Below are positions 8,609-20,394 of a DNA stretch of 64,000 nt, piece after piece. The stretch is from Achromobacter dolens (lineage in GTDB: Bacteria; Pseudomonadota; Gammaproteobacteria; Burkholderiales; Burkholderiaceae_B), in the NCBI RefSeq assembly GCF_902859745.1, contig NZ_CADIJW010000003.1:1-64000 (forward strand), given 5' to 3'. A program made the position numbers and the translations under genes. Numbering within the stretch: the first letter of the stretch is position 1; each line of letters starts with the position of its first letter. Under the pieces are notes generated by a model that worked only from the letters and a program-made list of their open reading frames with translations, made no database searches and was not told where the DNA came from.

Positions 8609-10236
8609 GTTTCTGGCTGCAACACCTTCCCGTCCTGCCCATCGTCACGCCGCTGCTGGCCGGCGCCGCGATGCTGCTGCTGGGCGACACCCGCCGCTAC
8701 ACGCGCGGCGCCATCGCCATGCTGTCGACCCTGGCCCAACTTGCCGCGGCCATCGCCTTGCTCGCGGTCGCCGGCGGCGCCGTGCCGGACGTCTGGCCGC
8801 ATGGGGTCGGCGTCTACCTGGTGGGCGACTGGCCCGCGCCGTTCGGCATCGTGCTGGTGGTGGACCGCCTGGCGGCGGTCATGCTGACCCTGACCGCGGT
8901 ACTGGGCCTGGCCTCGCTGACCTACGCGCTGGCCCGCTGGGACCGGGCCGGGGTGCATTTCCATTCCCTGTTCCAGTTCCTGCTGATGGGCCTGAACGGG
9001 GCTTTCCTGACCGGCGACCTGTTCAACCTGTTCGTGTTCTTCGAGGTGCTGCTGGCCGCTTCCTACGGCCTGCTGCTGCACGGCTCGGGCGTGGCGCGCG
9101 TCAGCGCCGGCCTGCAGTACATCGCGGTCAACCTGGTGGCCTCGTTCCTGCTGCTGATCAGCATCGCGCTGATCTACGGCGTGAGCGGCACGCTCAACAT
9201 GGCCGACCTGGCGCTGCGCGCCGGCGACCTGACCGGTTCGGACCGCATGCTGTTCGAGGCCGGCGCCGCCATCCTGGGCGTGGCCTTCCTGGTGAAGGCG
9301 GGCGCCTGGCCGCTGAACTTCTGGCTGGTCAAGGGCTATGGCTCGGCCGGCGCGCCGATCGCCGCCATGTTCTCGATCATGACCAAGGTCGGCATCTACG
9401 CGCTGCTGCGCATCGGTTCGCTGCTGCTGCCGAGCGGCGCGCCCGCGGCGTTCAGCCTGGACTGGATGTTCGCGGCCGGCCTGGCCACGCTGCTGTTCGG
9501 CGGCCTGGGCCTGCTGGCCACGCAGCAGCTCGAGAAGATGGTGGGCTATTGCGTCATCGTCTCGGCCGGCACGCTGCTGACGGCGCTGGGCATGCCCGGC
9601 GTGACGCTGACCGGCCCAGCGCTGTTCTACCTAATCAGTTCGGTGCTGACCACGGGCGCGTTCTTCATGCTGGCCGAGCTCATCGAACGCACCCGCAGCT
9701 TCGGCGCCAACGTGCTGGCGGTGACGCTGGACGCTTTCGATCTGGACGACCCGACCTCGGTGAATCGTTCGGATGACGTGGTCGGCGTCGCCATTCCGGC
9801 GGCCATGGCCTTTCTTGGCCTGGCCTTCATCTGTTGCGCCTTGCTGGTGACCGGGTTGCCGCCGCTGTCGGGCTTCGTGGCCAAGTTTTCGCTGTTGTCG
9901 GCGGCGGTTTCAGCGGCCAACGAATCGGCGCCGCCGATGGACGCCTGGATCCTGGTGGCGGCCGTGCTGGTGTCCGGCCTGGCGGGCCTGATCGGCCTGG
10001 GCCGCACCGGCATCCGCGTGTTCTGGGCCAGCGACGACCGCAGCACGCCGCGCCTGCGGCTGATCGAAGCGGGGCCGGTGGCGGTTCTGCTGCTGCTGTG
10101 CGTGGGCCTGGCGGCGGGCGCGGGCCCGGTGTCGGCCTACCTGGACGACGCCGCGCGTTCGCTGGACCAGCCCAAGAGTTATATCGATGCCGTCATGTCC
10201 GCGCAGACGGTGCGCGCCACGCTGGGAGGAAACTGA
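8605..10236 (+). CDS. mrpD: Antiporter subunit D (MrpD/MnhD)
   Basis: A 543-residue NuoM/N-like membrane subunit that provides the second ion pathway of the Mrp complex. Conserved elements include LLMGLNGAFLTGDLFNLFVF near residue 125, VKAGAWPLNFWLVKGY and the central helices around ISSVLTTGAFFMLAELIERT. The start is a TTG whose last two bases form the TGA stop of subunit C (TTGA overlap), with GGGAG about 9 nt upstream. No ATG further in would keep the first helix. The end overlaps subunit E by one base (TGATG). Confidence 0.93.
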   Translation: MSFWLQHLPVLPIVTPLLAGAAMLLLGDTRRYTRGAIAMLSTLAQLAAAIALLAVAGGAVPDVWPHGVGVYLVGDWPAPFGIVLVVDRLAAVMLTLTAVLGLASLTYALARWDRAGVHFHSLFQFLLMGLNGAFLTGDLFNLFVFFEVLLAASYGLLLHGSGVARVSAGLQYIAVNLVASFLLLISIALIYGVSGTLNMADLALRAGDLTGSDRMLFEAGAAILGVAFLVKAGAWPLNFWLVKGYGSAGAPIAAMFSIMTKVGIYALLRIGSLLLPSGAPAAFSLDWMFAAGLATLLFGGLGLLATQQLEKMVGYCVIVSAGTLLTALGMPGVTLTGPALFYLISSVLTTGAFFMLAELIERTRSFGANVLAVTLDAFDLDDPTSVNRSDDVVGVAIPAAMAFLGLAFICCALLVTGLPPLSGFVAKFSLLSAAVSAANESAPPMDAWILVAAVLVSGLAGLIGLGRTGIRVFWASDDRSTPRLRLIEAGPVAVLLLLCVGLAAGAGPVSAYLDDAARSLDQPKSYIDAVMSAQTVRATLGGN

Positions 10237-10718
10237 TGCGCCGCCTGTATTTCCTCTTCCTGCCGGTGTTCCTGTTCGTCCTGTGGCTGGTGCTCAATGA
10301 GAGCCTGTCGGCCGGCCAGATTGCGCTGGGCGTGGCGTTGGCCCTGTGGTTCACCTGGGCCGCTTCGCGCCTGCGGCCGCTGAAGGCGCGGCCGCGGCGC
10401 CTGTGGAAGGCGATTCCGCTGTTCCTGCACGTGACCGTGGACATCATCAAGTCCAACATCGCGGTGGCCAGGCTGATCCTGAATCCGCGGCGCAATGATT
10501 TCTCGCCCGGGTTCATCAAGATTCCGCTGACCATGCGCGATCCGCACGGCCTGGCGATGCTGGCCTGCATCGTCACCTACACGCCCGGCACTGTCTGGGT
10601 CGAACTGGGCGACGACCACCGCCTCAAGCTGCACGTGCTCGACCTGCAGAACGAGGAAGACTGGGTGCGCCTGGTGCAGGATCGCTACGAACGCCCCTTG
10701 ATGGAGATCTTCGAATGA
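10236..10718 (+). CDS. mrpE: Antiporter subunit E (MrpE/MnhE)
   Basis: A 160-residue subunit with two or three N-terminal helices and a cytoplasmic domain. Family marks are VDIIKSNIAVARLILNPR and TYTPGTVWVELGDDHRLKLH near residues 65-130. The strong ribosome site GGGAGGA lies just before the start, inside the end of mrpD. The stop overlaps the start of subunit F (ATGA). The role of E in the complex is structural or assembly-related in studied homologues. Confidence 0.93.
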   Translation: MRRLYFLFLPVFLFVLWLVLNESLSAGQIALGVALALWFTWAASRLRPLKARPRRLWKAIPLFLHVTVDIIKSNIAVARLILNPRRNDFSPGFIKIPLTMRDPHGLAMLACIVTYTPGTVWVELGDDHRLKLHVLDLQNEEDWVRLVQDRYERPLMEIFE

Positions 10719-10996
10719 ACGCCATACTTTACTGGGCGGCGTCCTTTGCCCTGGTGTGCTTCGCGCTGGGCATGGTGTTTGCCGCCATCCGCCTGCTGCG
10801 CGGCCCCACCGCGCAGGATCGCGTGCTGGCGCTGGACACGCTCTACATCAACGGCATGCTGACCATGCTGGTGTTCGGCATCCGCTCGGGCACATCGGTC
10901 TACTTCGATATCGCGCTGCTGATCGCGCTTTTCGGATTCGTGGGCTCGACAGCCATGGCCCGCTTCCTGCTGCGCGGCGAGGTGATCGAGCCATGA
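10715..10996 (+). CDS. mrpF: Antiporter subunit F (MrpF/MnhF)
   Basis: A 93-residue three-helix subunit. The conserved core GPTAQDRVLALDTLYIN near residues 30-46 and DIALLIALFGFVGSTAMARFL near the end identify it. In well-studied Mrp systems F has been linked to efflux of other small molecules as well as cation exchange. Both of its junctions are 4-bp ATGA overlaps. Confidence 0.95.
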   Translation: MNAILYWAASFALVCFALGMVFAAIRLLRGPTAQDRVLALDTLYINGMLTMLVFGIRSGTSVYFDIALLIALFGFVGSTAMARFLLRGEVIEP

Positions 10997-11331
10997 TCGA
11001 GAACCTGCCCCTGTGGGCCAGCATCCCGGCCAGCGTGCTGCTGGTGCTGGGCGGCCTGCTGGCCCTGACCGGCTCGGCCGGCCTGCTGCGCTTTCGGACC
11101 TTCTACGCCCGCATCCATGCGCCGACGCTGGGCAACACGCTGGGTTGCGGCTGCGTGCTGGCGGCGTCGATCCTGGTGTTCTCGGCGCTATCGTCGCGGC
11201 CCGTGTTCCATGAGGTGATCATCACGCTGCTGCTGATCGTGTCGTCGCCGGTGACAGCGATGCTGCTGATGCGCGCGGCGGTTTACCGTAACCGTTTGAC
11301 CAAGGCCGACGCCGATCTGGACGCGAGGTAG
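10993..11331 (+). CDS. mrpG: Antiporter subunit G (MrpG/MnhG)
   Basis: A 112-residue subunit with three helices and the family core GLLRFRTFYARIHAPTLGNT (residues ~30-49), followed by SSRPVFHEVIITLLLIVSSP. It closes the operon; a terminator-like hairpin starts 12 bp after its stop. Together the six genes give a complete group-2-type antiporter with A and B fused. Confidence 0.95.
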   Translation: MIENLPLWASIPASVLLVLGGLLALTGSAGLLRFRTFYARIHAPTLGNTLGCGCVLAASILVFSALSSRPVFHEVIITLLLIVSSPVTAMLLMRAAVYRNRLTKADADLDAR

Positions 11332-11342
11332 CGGGCAGGGCG

Positions 11343-11376
11343 GCGCCGGATACACGGGGACGTATCGGCGCTTTTT
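11343..11376 (+). terminator. Rho-independent terminator of the antiporter operon
   Basis: GCGCCG-G-ATAC pairs with GTAT-CGGCGC around an 8-nt loop, and five T residues follow at once. It sits 12 bp after the mrpG stop codon. Confidence 0.75.
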
Positions 11377-11385
11377 AGGGACGAA

Positions 11386-11399
11386 TTGCGCCGGCGCAA
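11386..11399. repeat. 14-bp perfect palindrome upstream of the secreted-protein gene
   Basis: TTGCGCCGGCGCAA is a perfect palindrome; a half site (ATTGCGCCG) recurs 15 bp downstream. It lies in the 228-bp gap before the next gene, about 165 bp from its start, so it could be an operator. Confidence 0.4.
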
Positions 11400-11559
11400 G
11401 GAATATTGCGCCGCAGCAGCGGAAACTTCAGCTTACGATTGCACGTTGCTGGACATGTCCCCGTCGTGCCATCGTGGGATAGTTGTATCAAGCAGACGGT
11501 GCCGGCCCAGCCAGGCCCGCGCCGTTCGGGTTCAATCCTCTTTCTCCAAGGAGCTGGCC

Positions 11560-12063
11560 ATGAATGTACGTCCCATGCACACCAAACGCCTTGCGGCATC
11601 CCTTTGCGCGGCTGGCCTGATGCTGGCCGCCGGAGCGGCGCAGGCGGCCGACCCGATCGGCCGCGCCGGCATCCAGGCGCAATACGAACAGGATGTGGCG
11701 GCTTGCAAGAACGGCAGCACCGGACAGGAGCGCTCCGCCTGCATGCGCGAGGCTGGCGCCGCCCGCCAGGAAGCCATGCGCAAGCAACTGAGCGATGGCA
11801 CCACCGACCAGCACCAGCAGAACATGCTGGATCGCTGCAACCGCCTGCCCGCCGATTCGCGCCAGGACTGCATCACGCAGATGACCTCGCCGACCCAGGT
11901 GCGCGGCAGCGTCCAGGGTGGCGGCGTGCTGCGTGAAACCGTGATCCAGGTGCCGGCCGGCACCGCCGGCACGGTGCCGCCGCCTCCGCCGCCGGCCACC
12001 GCGCCCGGCATGGCGCCGGCTCCGGGCATGGCGCCGCCGCCGCCCGCGCCGATGCGCCAGTAA
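11560..12063 (+). CDS. Secreted small protein with four Cys and a Pro-rich tail, unknown function
   Basis: I chose the ATG preceded by AAGGAG 7 nt upstream; a much longer frame extends 5' but lacks signals. The 167-residue product has a clear signal peptide (LAASLCAAGLMLAAGAAQAA). The mature part (~residues 32-110) is polar, Gln/Ala-rich and has four cysteines, in CKNGSTGQERSACMRE and DRCNRLPADSRQDCITQM, spaced as if forming two disulfides. The last 35 residues are Pro/Ala/Met/Gly-rich and low in complexity. I do not recognise the family; it resembles periplasmic proteins annotated only as hypothetical. Confidence 0.75.
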   Translation: MNVRPMHTKRLAASLCAAGLMLAAGAAQAADPIGRAGIQAQYEQDVAACKNGSTGQERSACMREAGAARQEAMRKQLSDGTTDQHQQNMLDRCNRLPADSRQDCITQMTSPTQVRGSVQGGGVLRETVIQVPAGTAGTVPPPPPPATAPGMAPAPGMAPPPPAPMRQ

Positions 12064-12177
12064 CGACGCTGGGCGGGCCAGGGGAGGGCGCGGCGCGTCC
12101 TTTCCCCGCGGCCACGGGGCCCAGCCGCCGCCACAATCAGGCAAAATGGCGGCTGTCGCCCTTACTCACGCATATCC

Positions 12178-14574
<2,397 letters not shown>

Positions 14575-14600
14575 GGCCCCGGCCCGCCTGGTTTTTCCGA

Positions 14601-14625
14601 CCGCCCGGCCCGCGCCGGGCGGTTT
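14601..14625 (+). terminator. GC-rich hairpin after ldcA
   Basis: CCGCCCGG pairs with CCGGGCGG around a short CCCGCG-type loop and is followed by TTT, about 27 bp after the ldcA stop. A short U-tract makes it a moderate terminator. Confidence 0.55.
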
Positions 14626-14719
14626 GCCATCCGGGCTTGGTACACTATCAGGTTTCGCCGCATGCCGGCGTTGTCGCGCCATCCTGGCGCCACATCCATT
14701 CTCCCGCTGCTAAAACACT

Positions 14720-16324
14720 GTGATATCCACCGCCAATCTCACCATCCAGTTCGGTCCCAAGCCCCTTTTCGAGAACGTCAGCGTCAAGTTCGGGGAAGGC
14801 AACCGCTACGGGCTGATCGGGGCCAACGGGTCCGGCAAGTCGACGTTCATGAAGATCATCGGCGGCGACCTGGAGTCGTCGGCCGGCAACGTCTCGCTGG
14901 AGCCGGGCGTGCGCCTGGGCAAGCTGCGCCAGGACCAGTTCGCTTTCGAGGACCTGCGCGTGCTGGACGTGGTGATGATGGGCCACACCGAGATGTGGGC
15001 CGCGATGTCCGAGCGCGACGCGATCTACGCCAATCCGGAAGCGTCGGAAGACGACTACATGCGCGCGGCCGACCTGGAGGCCAAGTTCGCCGAATATGAC
15101 GGCTACACCGCCGAAGCCCGCGCCGGCGAGCTGCTGCTGGGCCTGGAAATCGCCGTGGACCAGCACAACCTGCCGATGCGCGAAGTGGCGCCGGGCTGGA
15201 AGCTGCGCGTGCTGCTGGCGCAGGCGCTGTTCTCGAACCCGGACGTGCTGCTGCTGGACGAACCGACCAACAACCTGGACATCAACACTATCCGCTGGCT
15301 GGAAAACGTGCTCAACAGCTACCAGAGCACGATGATCATCATCAGCCACGACCGCCACTTCCTGAACCAGGTCTGCACCCACATGGCCGACCTGGACTAT
15401 GGCGAGATCCGCATCTACCCGGGCAACTACGACGACTACATGCTGGCCTCGACGCAGGCGCGCGAGCGCCTGGTGGCCAACAACGCCAAGGCCAAGGAAC
15501 GCGTGGCCGAACTGCAGGACTTCGTGCGCCGCTTCGCCGCCAACAAGTCCAAGTCGCGCCAGGCCACCTCGCGCCTGAAGCAGATCGACCGCATCAAGGC
15601 CGAGCAGGTCGTGGTCAAGCCGTCGTCGCGCCAGAACCCGTACATCCGCTTCGAGCAGAACAAGGTCATGCACCGGCTGGCGGTCACGGTCGAGAATCTG
15701 TCCAAGTCCTACGACGCGCCCGTGATCCGCAACTTCTCGGCCATGGTCGACGCCGGCGAGAAGATCGCCATCATCGGCGCCAACGGCGTCGGCAAGACCA
15801 CCTTGCTGCGTCTCTTGGCCACGGACCTGGCGCCCGACGCCGGCACGGTCAAGTGGTCGGATAACGCGGACCTCGGCTACATGGCCCAGGACGTGTCGGA
15901 TCAGTTTCTGCAGACCGATATCAACCTGCTCGACTGGATGGGCGAGCATCGCCAGCCGGGCGACGACGACCAGTCGATCCGTTCGGTGCTGGGCCGCCTG
16001 CTGTTCTCGGCGGACGACCTGCCCAAGGCGCCCAAGGTGCTGTCCGGCGGCGAAAAGAACCGCATGACCTTCGGCCGCCTGATGCTGGGCCGTCACAACG
16101 TCATGCTGCTCGACGAGCCGACCAACCACCTGGACATGGAATCGATCGAATCGCTGCAGTTCGCGCTGGAAAAGTACGAAGGCACGCTGTTCTTCGTCTC
16201 GCACGACCGCGAATTCGTGTCGGGCCTGGCCACCCGCGTGATCGAAATCCTGCCCTCGGGCGAGATCGTCGACTACCGCGGCGGCTACGAAGACTACCTG
16301 TCCTCGCGCGGCATCGAAGCCTGA
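14720..16324 (+). CDS. ybiT: ABC-F family ATPase, YbiT type
   Basis: A soluble translation-associated ATPase with two ABC domains and no membrane part. Domain 1 has Walker [10 protein letters not shown] and a signature region replaced by [16 protein letters not shown], with Walker [12 protein letters not shown]. The linker (~residues 240-320) contains the ABC-F P-site tRNA-interaction region. Domain 2 has [18 protein letters not shown] and [13 protein letters not shown]. The distinctive opening ([19 protein letters not shown]) and the unusual domain-1 signature match E. coli YbiT rather than EttA or Uup. Length 534 is normal. The frame starts with GTG and lacks a strong ribosome site. Confidence 0.9.
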   Translation: MISTANLTIQFGPKPLFENVSVKFGEGNRYGLIGANGSGKSTFMKIIGGDLESSAGNVSLEPGVRLGKLRQDQFAFEDLRVLDVVMMGHTEMWAAMSERDAIYANPEASEDDYMRAADLEAKFAEYDGYTAEARAGELLLGLEIAVDQHNLPMREVAPGWKLRVLLAQALFSNPDVLLLDEPTNNLDINTIRWLENVLNSYQSTMIIISHDRHFLNQVCTHMADLDYGEIRIYPGNYDDYMLASTQARERLVANNAKAKERVAELQDFVRRFAANKSKSRQATSRLKQIDRIKAEQVVVKPSSRQNPYIRFEQNKVMHRLAVTVENLSKSYDAPVIRNFSAMVDAGEKIAIIGANGVGKTTLLRLLATDLAPDAGTVKWSDNADLGYMAQDVSDQFLQTDINLLDWMGEHRQPGDDDQSIRSVLGRLLFSADDLPKAPKVLSGGEKNRMTFGRLMLGRHNVMLLDEPTNHLDMESIESLQFALEKYEGTLFFVSHDREFVSGLATRVIEILPSGEIVDYRGGYEDYLSSRGIEA

Positions 16325-16447
16325 CACCCGGGGCCTTGAGCCCCGCGCCCATGCGGCGGGCTGGCGTCCGTTCAGCCTGCCGCAATCCTGCTGGGCTATC
16401 ATCTGGGTAAACCCTGGCCCGTTGCGCCAGGCTCCACCCCGTTCGAC

Positions 16448-17665
16448 ATGTCTCCCACACCGCATACCACGCCCGATGGCCAGCCCATCGGGACGGTCGC
16501 CTTGACCGCGCGCATCGTCGCGATCGCCTTTTTCACCTTCATCTGTTATCTCGCCATCGGCCTGCCGCTGGCGGTGTTGCCTGGCTACGTGCATGGCCAG
16601 CTCGGCTACGGCTCGGTGCTGGCGGGGCTGGCCATCAGCGTGCAGTACCTGGCGACGCTGCTGAGCCGCTCGCACGCCGGCCGCATGGCCGACACGGTCG
16701 GGCCCAAGCAGACCGTGGTCATCGGCATGGCGGCCTGCGCCGCCAGCGGCGTGTTCCTGCTGCTGGCCTATGCCTTTGAACGCAGCGCCTGGCTCAGCCT
16801 GGGCGCCATCATCGTCAGCCGGCTGGCGCTGGGCTTTGGCGAAAGCTGGGTCGGCACCGGTTCGGCCACCTGGGCGATTGCCCGGGTCGGTCCGCTGCAC
16901 ACGGCGCGGGTGATCTCCTGGAACGGCATCTGCACCTACGGCGGGCTGGCGCTGGGCGCGCCGCTGGGCGTCTACCTGGAAACCGAATGGAGCATGGGCG
17001 CGCTGGGCGGCGCGGTGCTGCTGCTGGGCCTGGCCGGCCTGGGGCTGGCGCTGGCGCGGGCCGCGGTGGCCATCGTCGGCGGGCATCGCATGGCCTTCAA
17101 GAGCGTGGTGCTGCGGGTGTTCCCGCACGGCATGGCGCTGGGGCTGGGCTCGGTCGGCTTCGGCACGCTGGCCGCCTTCGTGGCGCTGTACTACGCCAGC
17201 TTCTCGTGGGAGGGCGCGGCGCACGCGCTCAGCGCGTTCGGCTGCGCCTTTATCGGGGTGCGCCTGCTGTTCGCCGGCACCATCACGCGCTTTGGCGGCT
17301 TCAAGGTGGCGCAGGTGTCGTTCCTGGTGGAAGCGGCGGGCCTGGCGCTGCTGTGGCTGGCGCCCAATCCCGGCGCCGCGCTGGTGGGCGCGGCCCTGAC
17401 CGGCTGCGGCTTCGCGCTGGTGTTCCCGGCCATCGGCGTCGAGGCCGTGGCGCGCGTGCCGGCCGGCAGCCGCGGCGCGGCATTGGGGGCCTATTCGGCC
17501 TTCCTGGACCTGGCGCTGGGCGCGACCGGTCCGGTGGCGGGTTATATCTCCGGCGGTTTCGGCTATCCGGCGATCTTCCTGTCGGCGGCGGTGGCGGTGC
17601 TGCTCGGCTTCCTGATCGCATTCGGACTGCAGCGCCACGCCAGCCGCGCGCAGGCGGCGGCCTGA
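16448..17665 (+). CDS. Major facilitator superfamily transporter, YhhS/YfcJ type
   Basis: A 405-residue, twelve-helix carrier. The MFS loop 2-3 motif appears as SRSHAGRMADTVGPKQTVV, and the stretch GFGESWVGTGSATWAIARVG followed by RVISWNGICTYGGLALGAPLG is typical of the YhhS/YfcJ subgroup of putative sugar or arabinose exporters. The substrate is not established for most members. It begins 123 bp after ybiT. The following gap is AT-rich, so it likely ends its own unit. Confidence 0.85.
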   Translation: MSPTPHTTPDGQPIGTVALTARIVAIAFFTFICYLAIGLPLAVLPGYVHGQLGYGSVLAGLAISVQYLATLLSRSHAGRMADTVGPKQTVVIGMAACAASGVFLLLAYAFERSAWLSLGAIIVSRLALGFGESWVGTGSATWAIARVGPLHTARVISWNGICTYGGLALGAPLGVYLETEWSMGALGGAVLLLGLAGLGLALARAAVAIVGGHRMAFKSVVLRVFPHGMALGLGSVGFGTLAAFVALYYASFSWEGAAHALSAFGCAFIGVRLLFAGTITRFGGFKVAQVSFLVEAAGLALLWLAPNPGAALVGAALTGCGFALVFPAIGVEAVARVPAGSRGAALGAYSAFLDLALGATGPVAGYISGGFGYPAIFLSAAVAVLLGFLIAFGLQRHASRAQAAA

Positions 17666-17776
17666 GGTACTTTGTTCATAACCAAAAGTCTTAAGAACAT
17701 GCGATATTGATCGTTTGGATTCATATAACGAATTGTTAGATTAGGCCCGTTCCCCACGCGCGCCACGATTCGTTCC

Positions 17777-18547
17777 ATGAACCTGACTTTCGACCACGTC
17801 CACAAGCACTTCGGCGACCTGCCGGTCGTCGACGGCTTCACCAGCGAATTCAAGACCGGCGAGCTGGTCGCGCTGGTCGGCCCGTCGGGCTGCGGCAAGT
17901 CGACCCTGCTGCACCTGGCGGCCGGTCTGGAAAAGCCCACGCAAGGGCAGGTGCTGGCCGACGGCAAGGCCGTGACCGGCCCGCATCCCAGCCGCACGCT
18001 GGTGTTCCAGGAACATGCGCTGTATCCGTGGCTGACGCTGGAAGACAACGTGGCGCTGGCGCTGGAATTCCAGAAGACCCCGAAGAAGCGCGCCCGCGAG
18101 GCGGCGCGCGAATGGCTGGCGCGTGTCAGCCTGGCCGGCTTCGAGCACTATTACCCGCACCAGGTGTCCGGCGGCATGCGCCAGCGCGCGGCATTGGCCC
18201 GCGCCTTCATCGCGCAGCCGCAGACCATGCTGATGGACGAACCCTTCGGCGCGCTCGACGCGCTGACGCGCCTGGCGCTGCAGGACGTGCTGCGCCAGTT
18301 GATCGCGCAGGAAAAACCCACCGTGCTGCTGGTGACCCACGACGTCGATGAGGCGCTGTTCCTGGCCGACCGCATCGTGGTGTTCAGCCCGCGTCCGGCG
18401 CGCGTGCTGCGCGAATTCAACCTGGCGCACCGCGCCAAGAGCCACGACCTGTCCGACCTGGCCGCCGAGAAGCGCGAGATCCTGCGCCTGCTGGGCATCG
18501 CGGTCGACGGCGCGGCGGCGCATTCCGATCTGGCGTTGGCCGCCTGA
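17777..18547 (+). CDS. ABC importer ATP-binding protein, sulfonate/nitrate/taurine type
   Basis: A 256-residue ATPase of the SsuB/TauB/NrtD class. Walker A is GPSGCGKST (near residue 37), the Q-loop VFQEHALYPWLT, the signature VSGGMRQRAALARAF and Walker B MLMDEPFGALD, with the H-loop in VLLVTHDVDEALFLADR. The MDEPFGALDALTR form is typical of this importer class. The upstream 110 bp are AT-rich and likely contain the operon promoter. It is followed at 73 bp by the binding protein. Confidence 0.92.
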   Translation: MNLTFDHVHKHFGDLPVVDGFTSEFKTGELVALVGPSGCGKSTLLHLAAGLEKPTQGQVLADGKAVTGPHPSRTLVFQEHALYPWLTLEDNVALALEFQKTPKKRAREAAREWLARVSLAGFEHYYPHQVSGGMRQRAALARAFIAQPQTMLMDEPFGALDALTRLALQDVLRQLIAQEKPTVLLVTHDVDEALFLADRIVVFSPRPARVLREFNLAHRAKSHDLSDLAAEKREILRLLGIAVDGAAAHSDLALAA

Positions 18548-18620
18548 TCTCCTTCGATTTTCCGGTTCACGGGCGGCGCCAGCAGGCGTCGGCCATCCTC
18601 GATTCCCTGGAGCCTTTCCC

Positions 18621-19619
18621 ATGAAATTCAAGCAATGGCTGTCCCTGCCGCTGGCCACGGCGCTCCTGGCCGCGGCGCCCGCCATGGCCGCCGAGAAATT
18701 CCGCGTCGGCTACCTGCGTGTGATGGACGACGCGCAGGCCATCGTGGCGCAGGAGGGCGGCTACTACAAGAAGGCCGGCCTGGATTCCGAGCTGATCGAG
18801 TTCAAGTCGGGCACCGACCTGATCAAGGCCATCGTCGGCGGCCAGTTGGACATCGGCGTGCTGGGCTTCACCAACGCCGTGGCCTGGGCCTCCAAGGGCG
18901 CGGACCTGAAAGTGGTGGGCGGCGCGCAGCAGGGCTACCACTCGCTGATCGTGCGCGACGATTCGGGCATCAAGGACATCGCCGGCCTGAAGGGCAAGAC
19001 GCTGGCCTCGCAGGCCGAAGGCAGCACTGCCGACGTGGTGCTCAAGGGCGTGGTGCTCAAGCAGGGCAACCTGGGCGCGGACGACGTCAACGTGATGGGC
19101 GTGAGCCCGGCGGTGGCGGTGCAGTCGCTGGTGGGCAAGCGCGTCGACGCGGCCTTCCTGTTCGAACCCTACGACCGCATCGCGCAACTGGTGGCGCCGG
19201 TCAAGCAGATCTACGAAGTGGGCCAGGCCTGGCCGTTCCCGTGCATGGTGGTGATCACCTCGGGCGAGACGCTGGCCAAGCGCAAGGACGACGTCTGGAA
19301 GGCATTGGACGCGCAGAACCAGGCCATCGCGTTGCTGCAGAAGGAGCCGGCGCAGGCCTCCAAGCTGATCGCCTCCTACTTCATTGCCGAGCCGACGCTC
19401 AAGACGCTGACCCGTGGCGAGCTGCCGCGCGAGACGGTGATCGCCGAGGCCATCAGCACGCAGGTGTTCACGCCCAAGCTGACCGAGAAGGACACCAAGC
19501 GCATGCAGGAGATCGCCGACATCCTGCAGGCCCAGGGCTCGCTCAAGACGCGCGACGGCAAGCCGTATGACGTCTCCAGCATCGTCGACCTGTCCTGGCA
19601 AGAGGCTCGCAAGCTTTGA
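18621..19619 (+). CDS. ABC importer periplasmic binding protein, SsuA/NMT1 type
   Basis: A 332-residue exported receptor. After the signal peptide (LATALLAAAPAMAA) the fold matches the nitrate/sulfonate/taurine receptor family: FRVGYLRVMDDAQAIVAQEGGYYKKAGLDSE-like opening, GGQLDIGVLGFTNAV and GLKGKTLASQAEGSTADV. The ligand cannot be assigned: no ssuD, tauD or nitrate genes are near. The stop overlaps the TTG start of the permease, so expression is coupled. Confidence 0.9.
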   Translation: MKFKQWLSLPLATALLAAAPAMAAEKFRVGYLRVMDDAQAIVAQEGGYYKKAGLDSELIEFKSGTDLIKAIVGGQLDIGVLGFTNAVAWASKGADLKVVGGAQQGYHSLIVRDDSGIKDIAGLKGKTLASQAEGSTADVVLKGVVLKQGNLGADDVNVMGVSPAVAVQSLVGKRVDAAFLFEPYDRIAQLVAPVKQIYEVGQAWPFPCMVVITSGETLAKRKDDVWKALDAQNQAIALLQKEPAQASKLIASYFIAEPTLKTLTRGELPRETVIAEAISTQVFTPKLTEKDTKRMQEIADILQAQGSLKTRDGKPYDVSSIVDLSWQEARKL

Positions 19620-20389
19620 GCGCATCGACCCGTGTGACCGGCGCCCGCAAGCATCTGGCGGGCGTGCTGGGCGTCCTGTTCATCCTGGCGCTGTGGCAGG
19701 CGGCGGCGTTCGCCTTGCCCGATTTCCTGATGCCGGGCGTGCCGGCGGTGCTCGAACGCCTGTTCGAAGACCTCGGCAAGCAATCGTTCCACCAGAGCCT
19801 GATGGGCACGCTGGGCCGGCTGGGCGCGGGCTACGGCCTGGCGCTGGCGGCGGGCATCGGTTTCGGCCTGGTGGCGGCGGTGCTGTTCTTCTTTCGCGAA
19901 GTGCTGCGCAGCGCCATCGTCATCCTGCAGTCGATCCCGTCGATCGCCTGGGTGCCGCTGTTCCTGATCGTGATGGGTTTCGGCAGCACGCCGATCATCG
20001 TGGTGGTGGCGCTGTCGGCGTTCTTCCCGGCTGCCCTGAGCGTGATGAACGCCACCGAGTCGGTGCAGCGCGTGCACGTGTCGGCCGCCCGCGTCATGGG
20101 CGCCACGCCCTGGGGCCTGGTCAAGCGCGTGTACCTGCCGGCCGTCATGCCCGAGCTGATCACCGGCGCCCAACTGGCGTTCGGCAACGCGTGGCGCGCG
20201 CTGATATCGGCCGAGATGCTGATCGGCTTCGGCAAGGGCCTGGGCCGCTCGCTGGCCTATTCGGGCGAAATCGCCGACATGACCGGCGTCATGACCAACA
20301 TTCTGGTCATCGCGGTGCTGGCCGCGCTGATCGACCAGTTCGTGCTCGAGAACCTCAAGCACCGGCTGCTGCGCTACCAGTACGTGTGA
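19616..20389 (+). CDS. ABC importer permease, SsuC/TauC type
   Basis: A 257-residue inner-membrane subunit with about six helices. The permease coupling loop appears as AARVMGATPWGLVKRVYLPAVMPELITG (EAA-like motif), matching BPD_transp_1. Near residues 105-120 is PSIAWVPLFLIVMGFG, common in sulfonate/nitrate permeases. Translation starts at a TTG that shares two bases with the stop of the receptor gene (TTGA); AAGAGG lies about 9 nt upstream. It ends 5 bp before the next gene. Confidence 0.9.
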   Translation: MSASTRVTGARKHLAGVLGVLFILALWQAAAFALPDFLMPGVPAVLERLFEDLGKQSFHQSLMGTLGRLGAGYGLALAAGIGFGLVAAVLFFFREVLRSAIVILQSIPSIAWVPLFLIVMGFGSTPIIVVVALSAFFPAALSVMNATESVQRVHVSAARVMGATPWGLVKRVYLPAVMPELITGAQLAFGNAWRALISAEMLIGFGKGLGRSLAYSGEIADMTGVMTNILVIAVLAALIDQFVLENLKHRLLRYQYV

Positions 20390-20394
20390 GACCC

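Noticed and set aside
14648-17638. Long minus-strand open frame (about 996 codons)
   Set aside because: It is antisense to ybiT and the MFS gene, has no domain or start signal, and is rich in His/Arg/Gln/Gly typical of a shadow frame.
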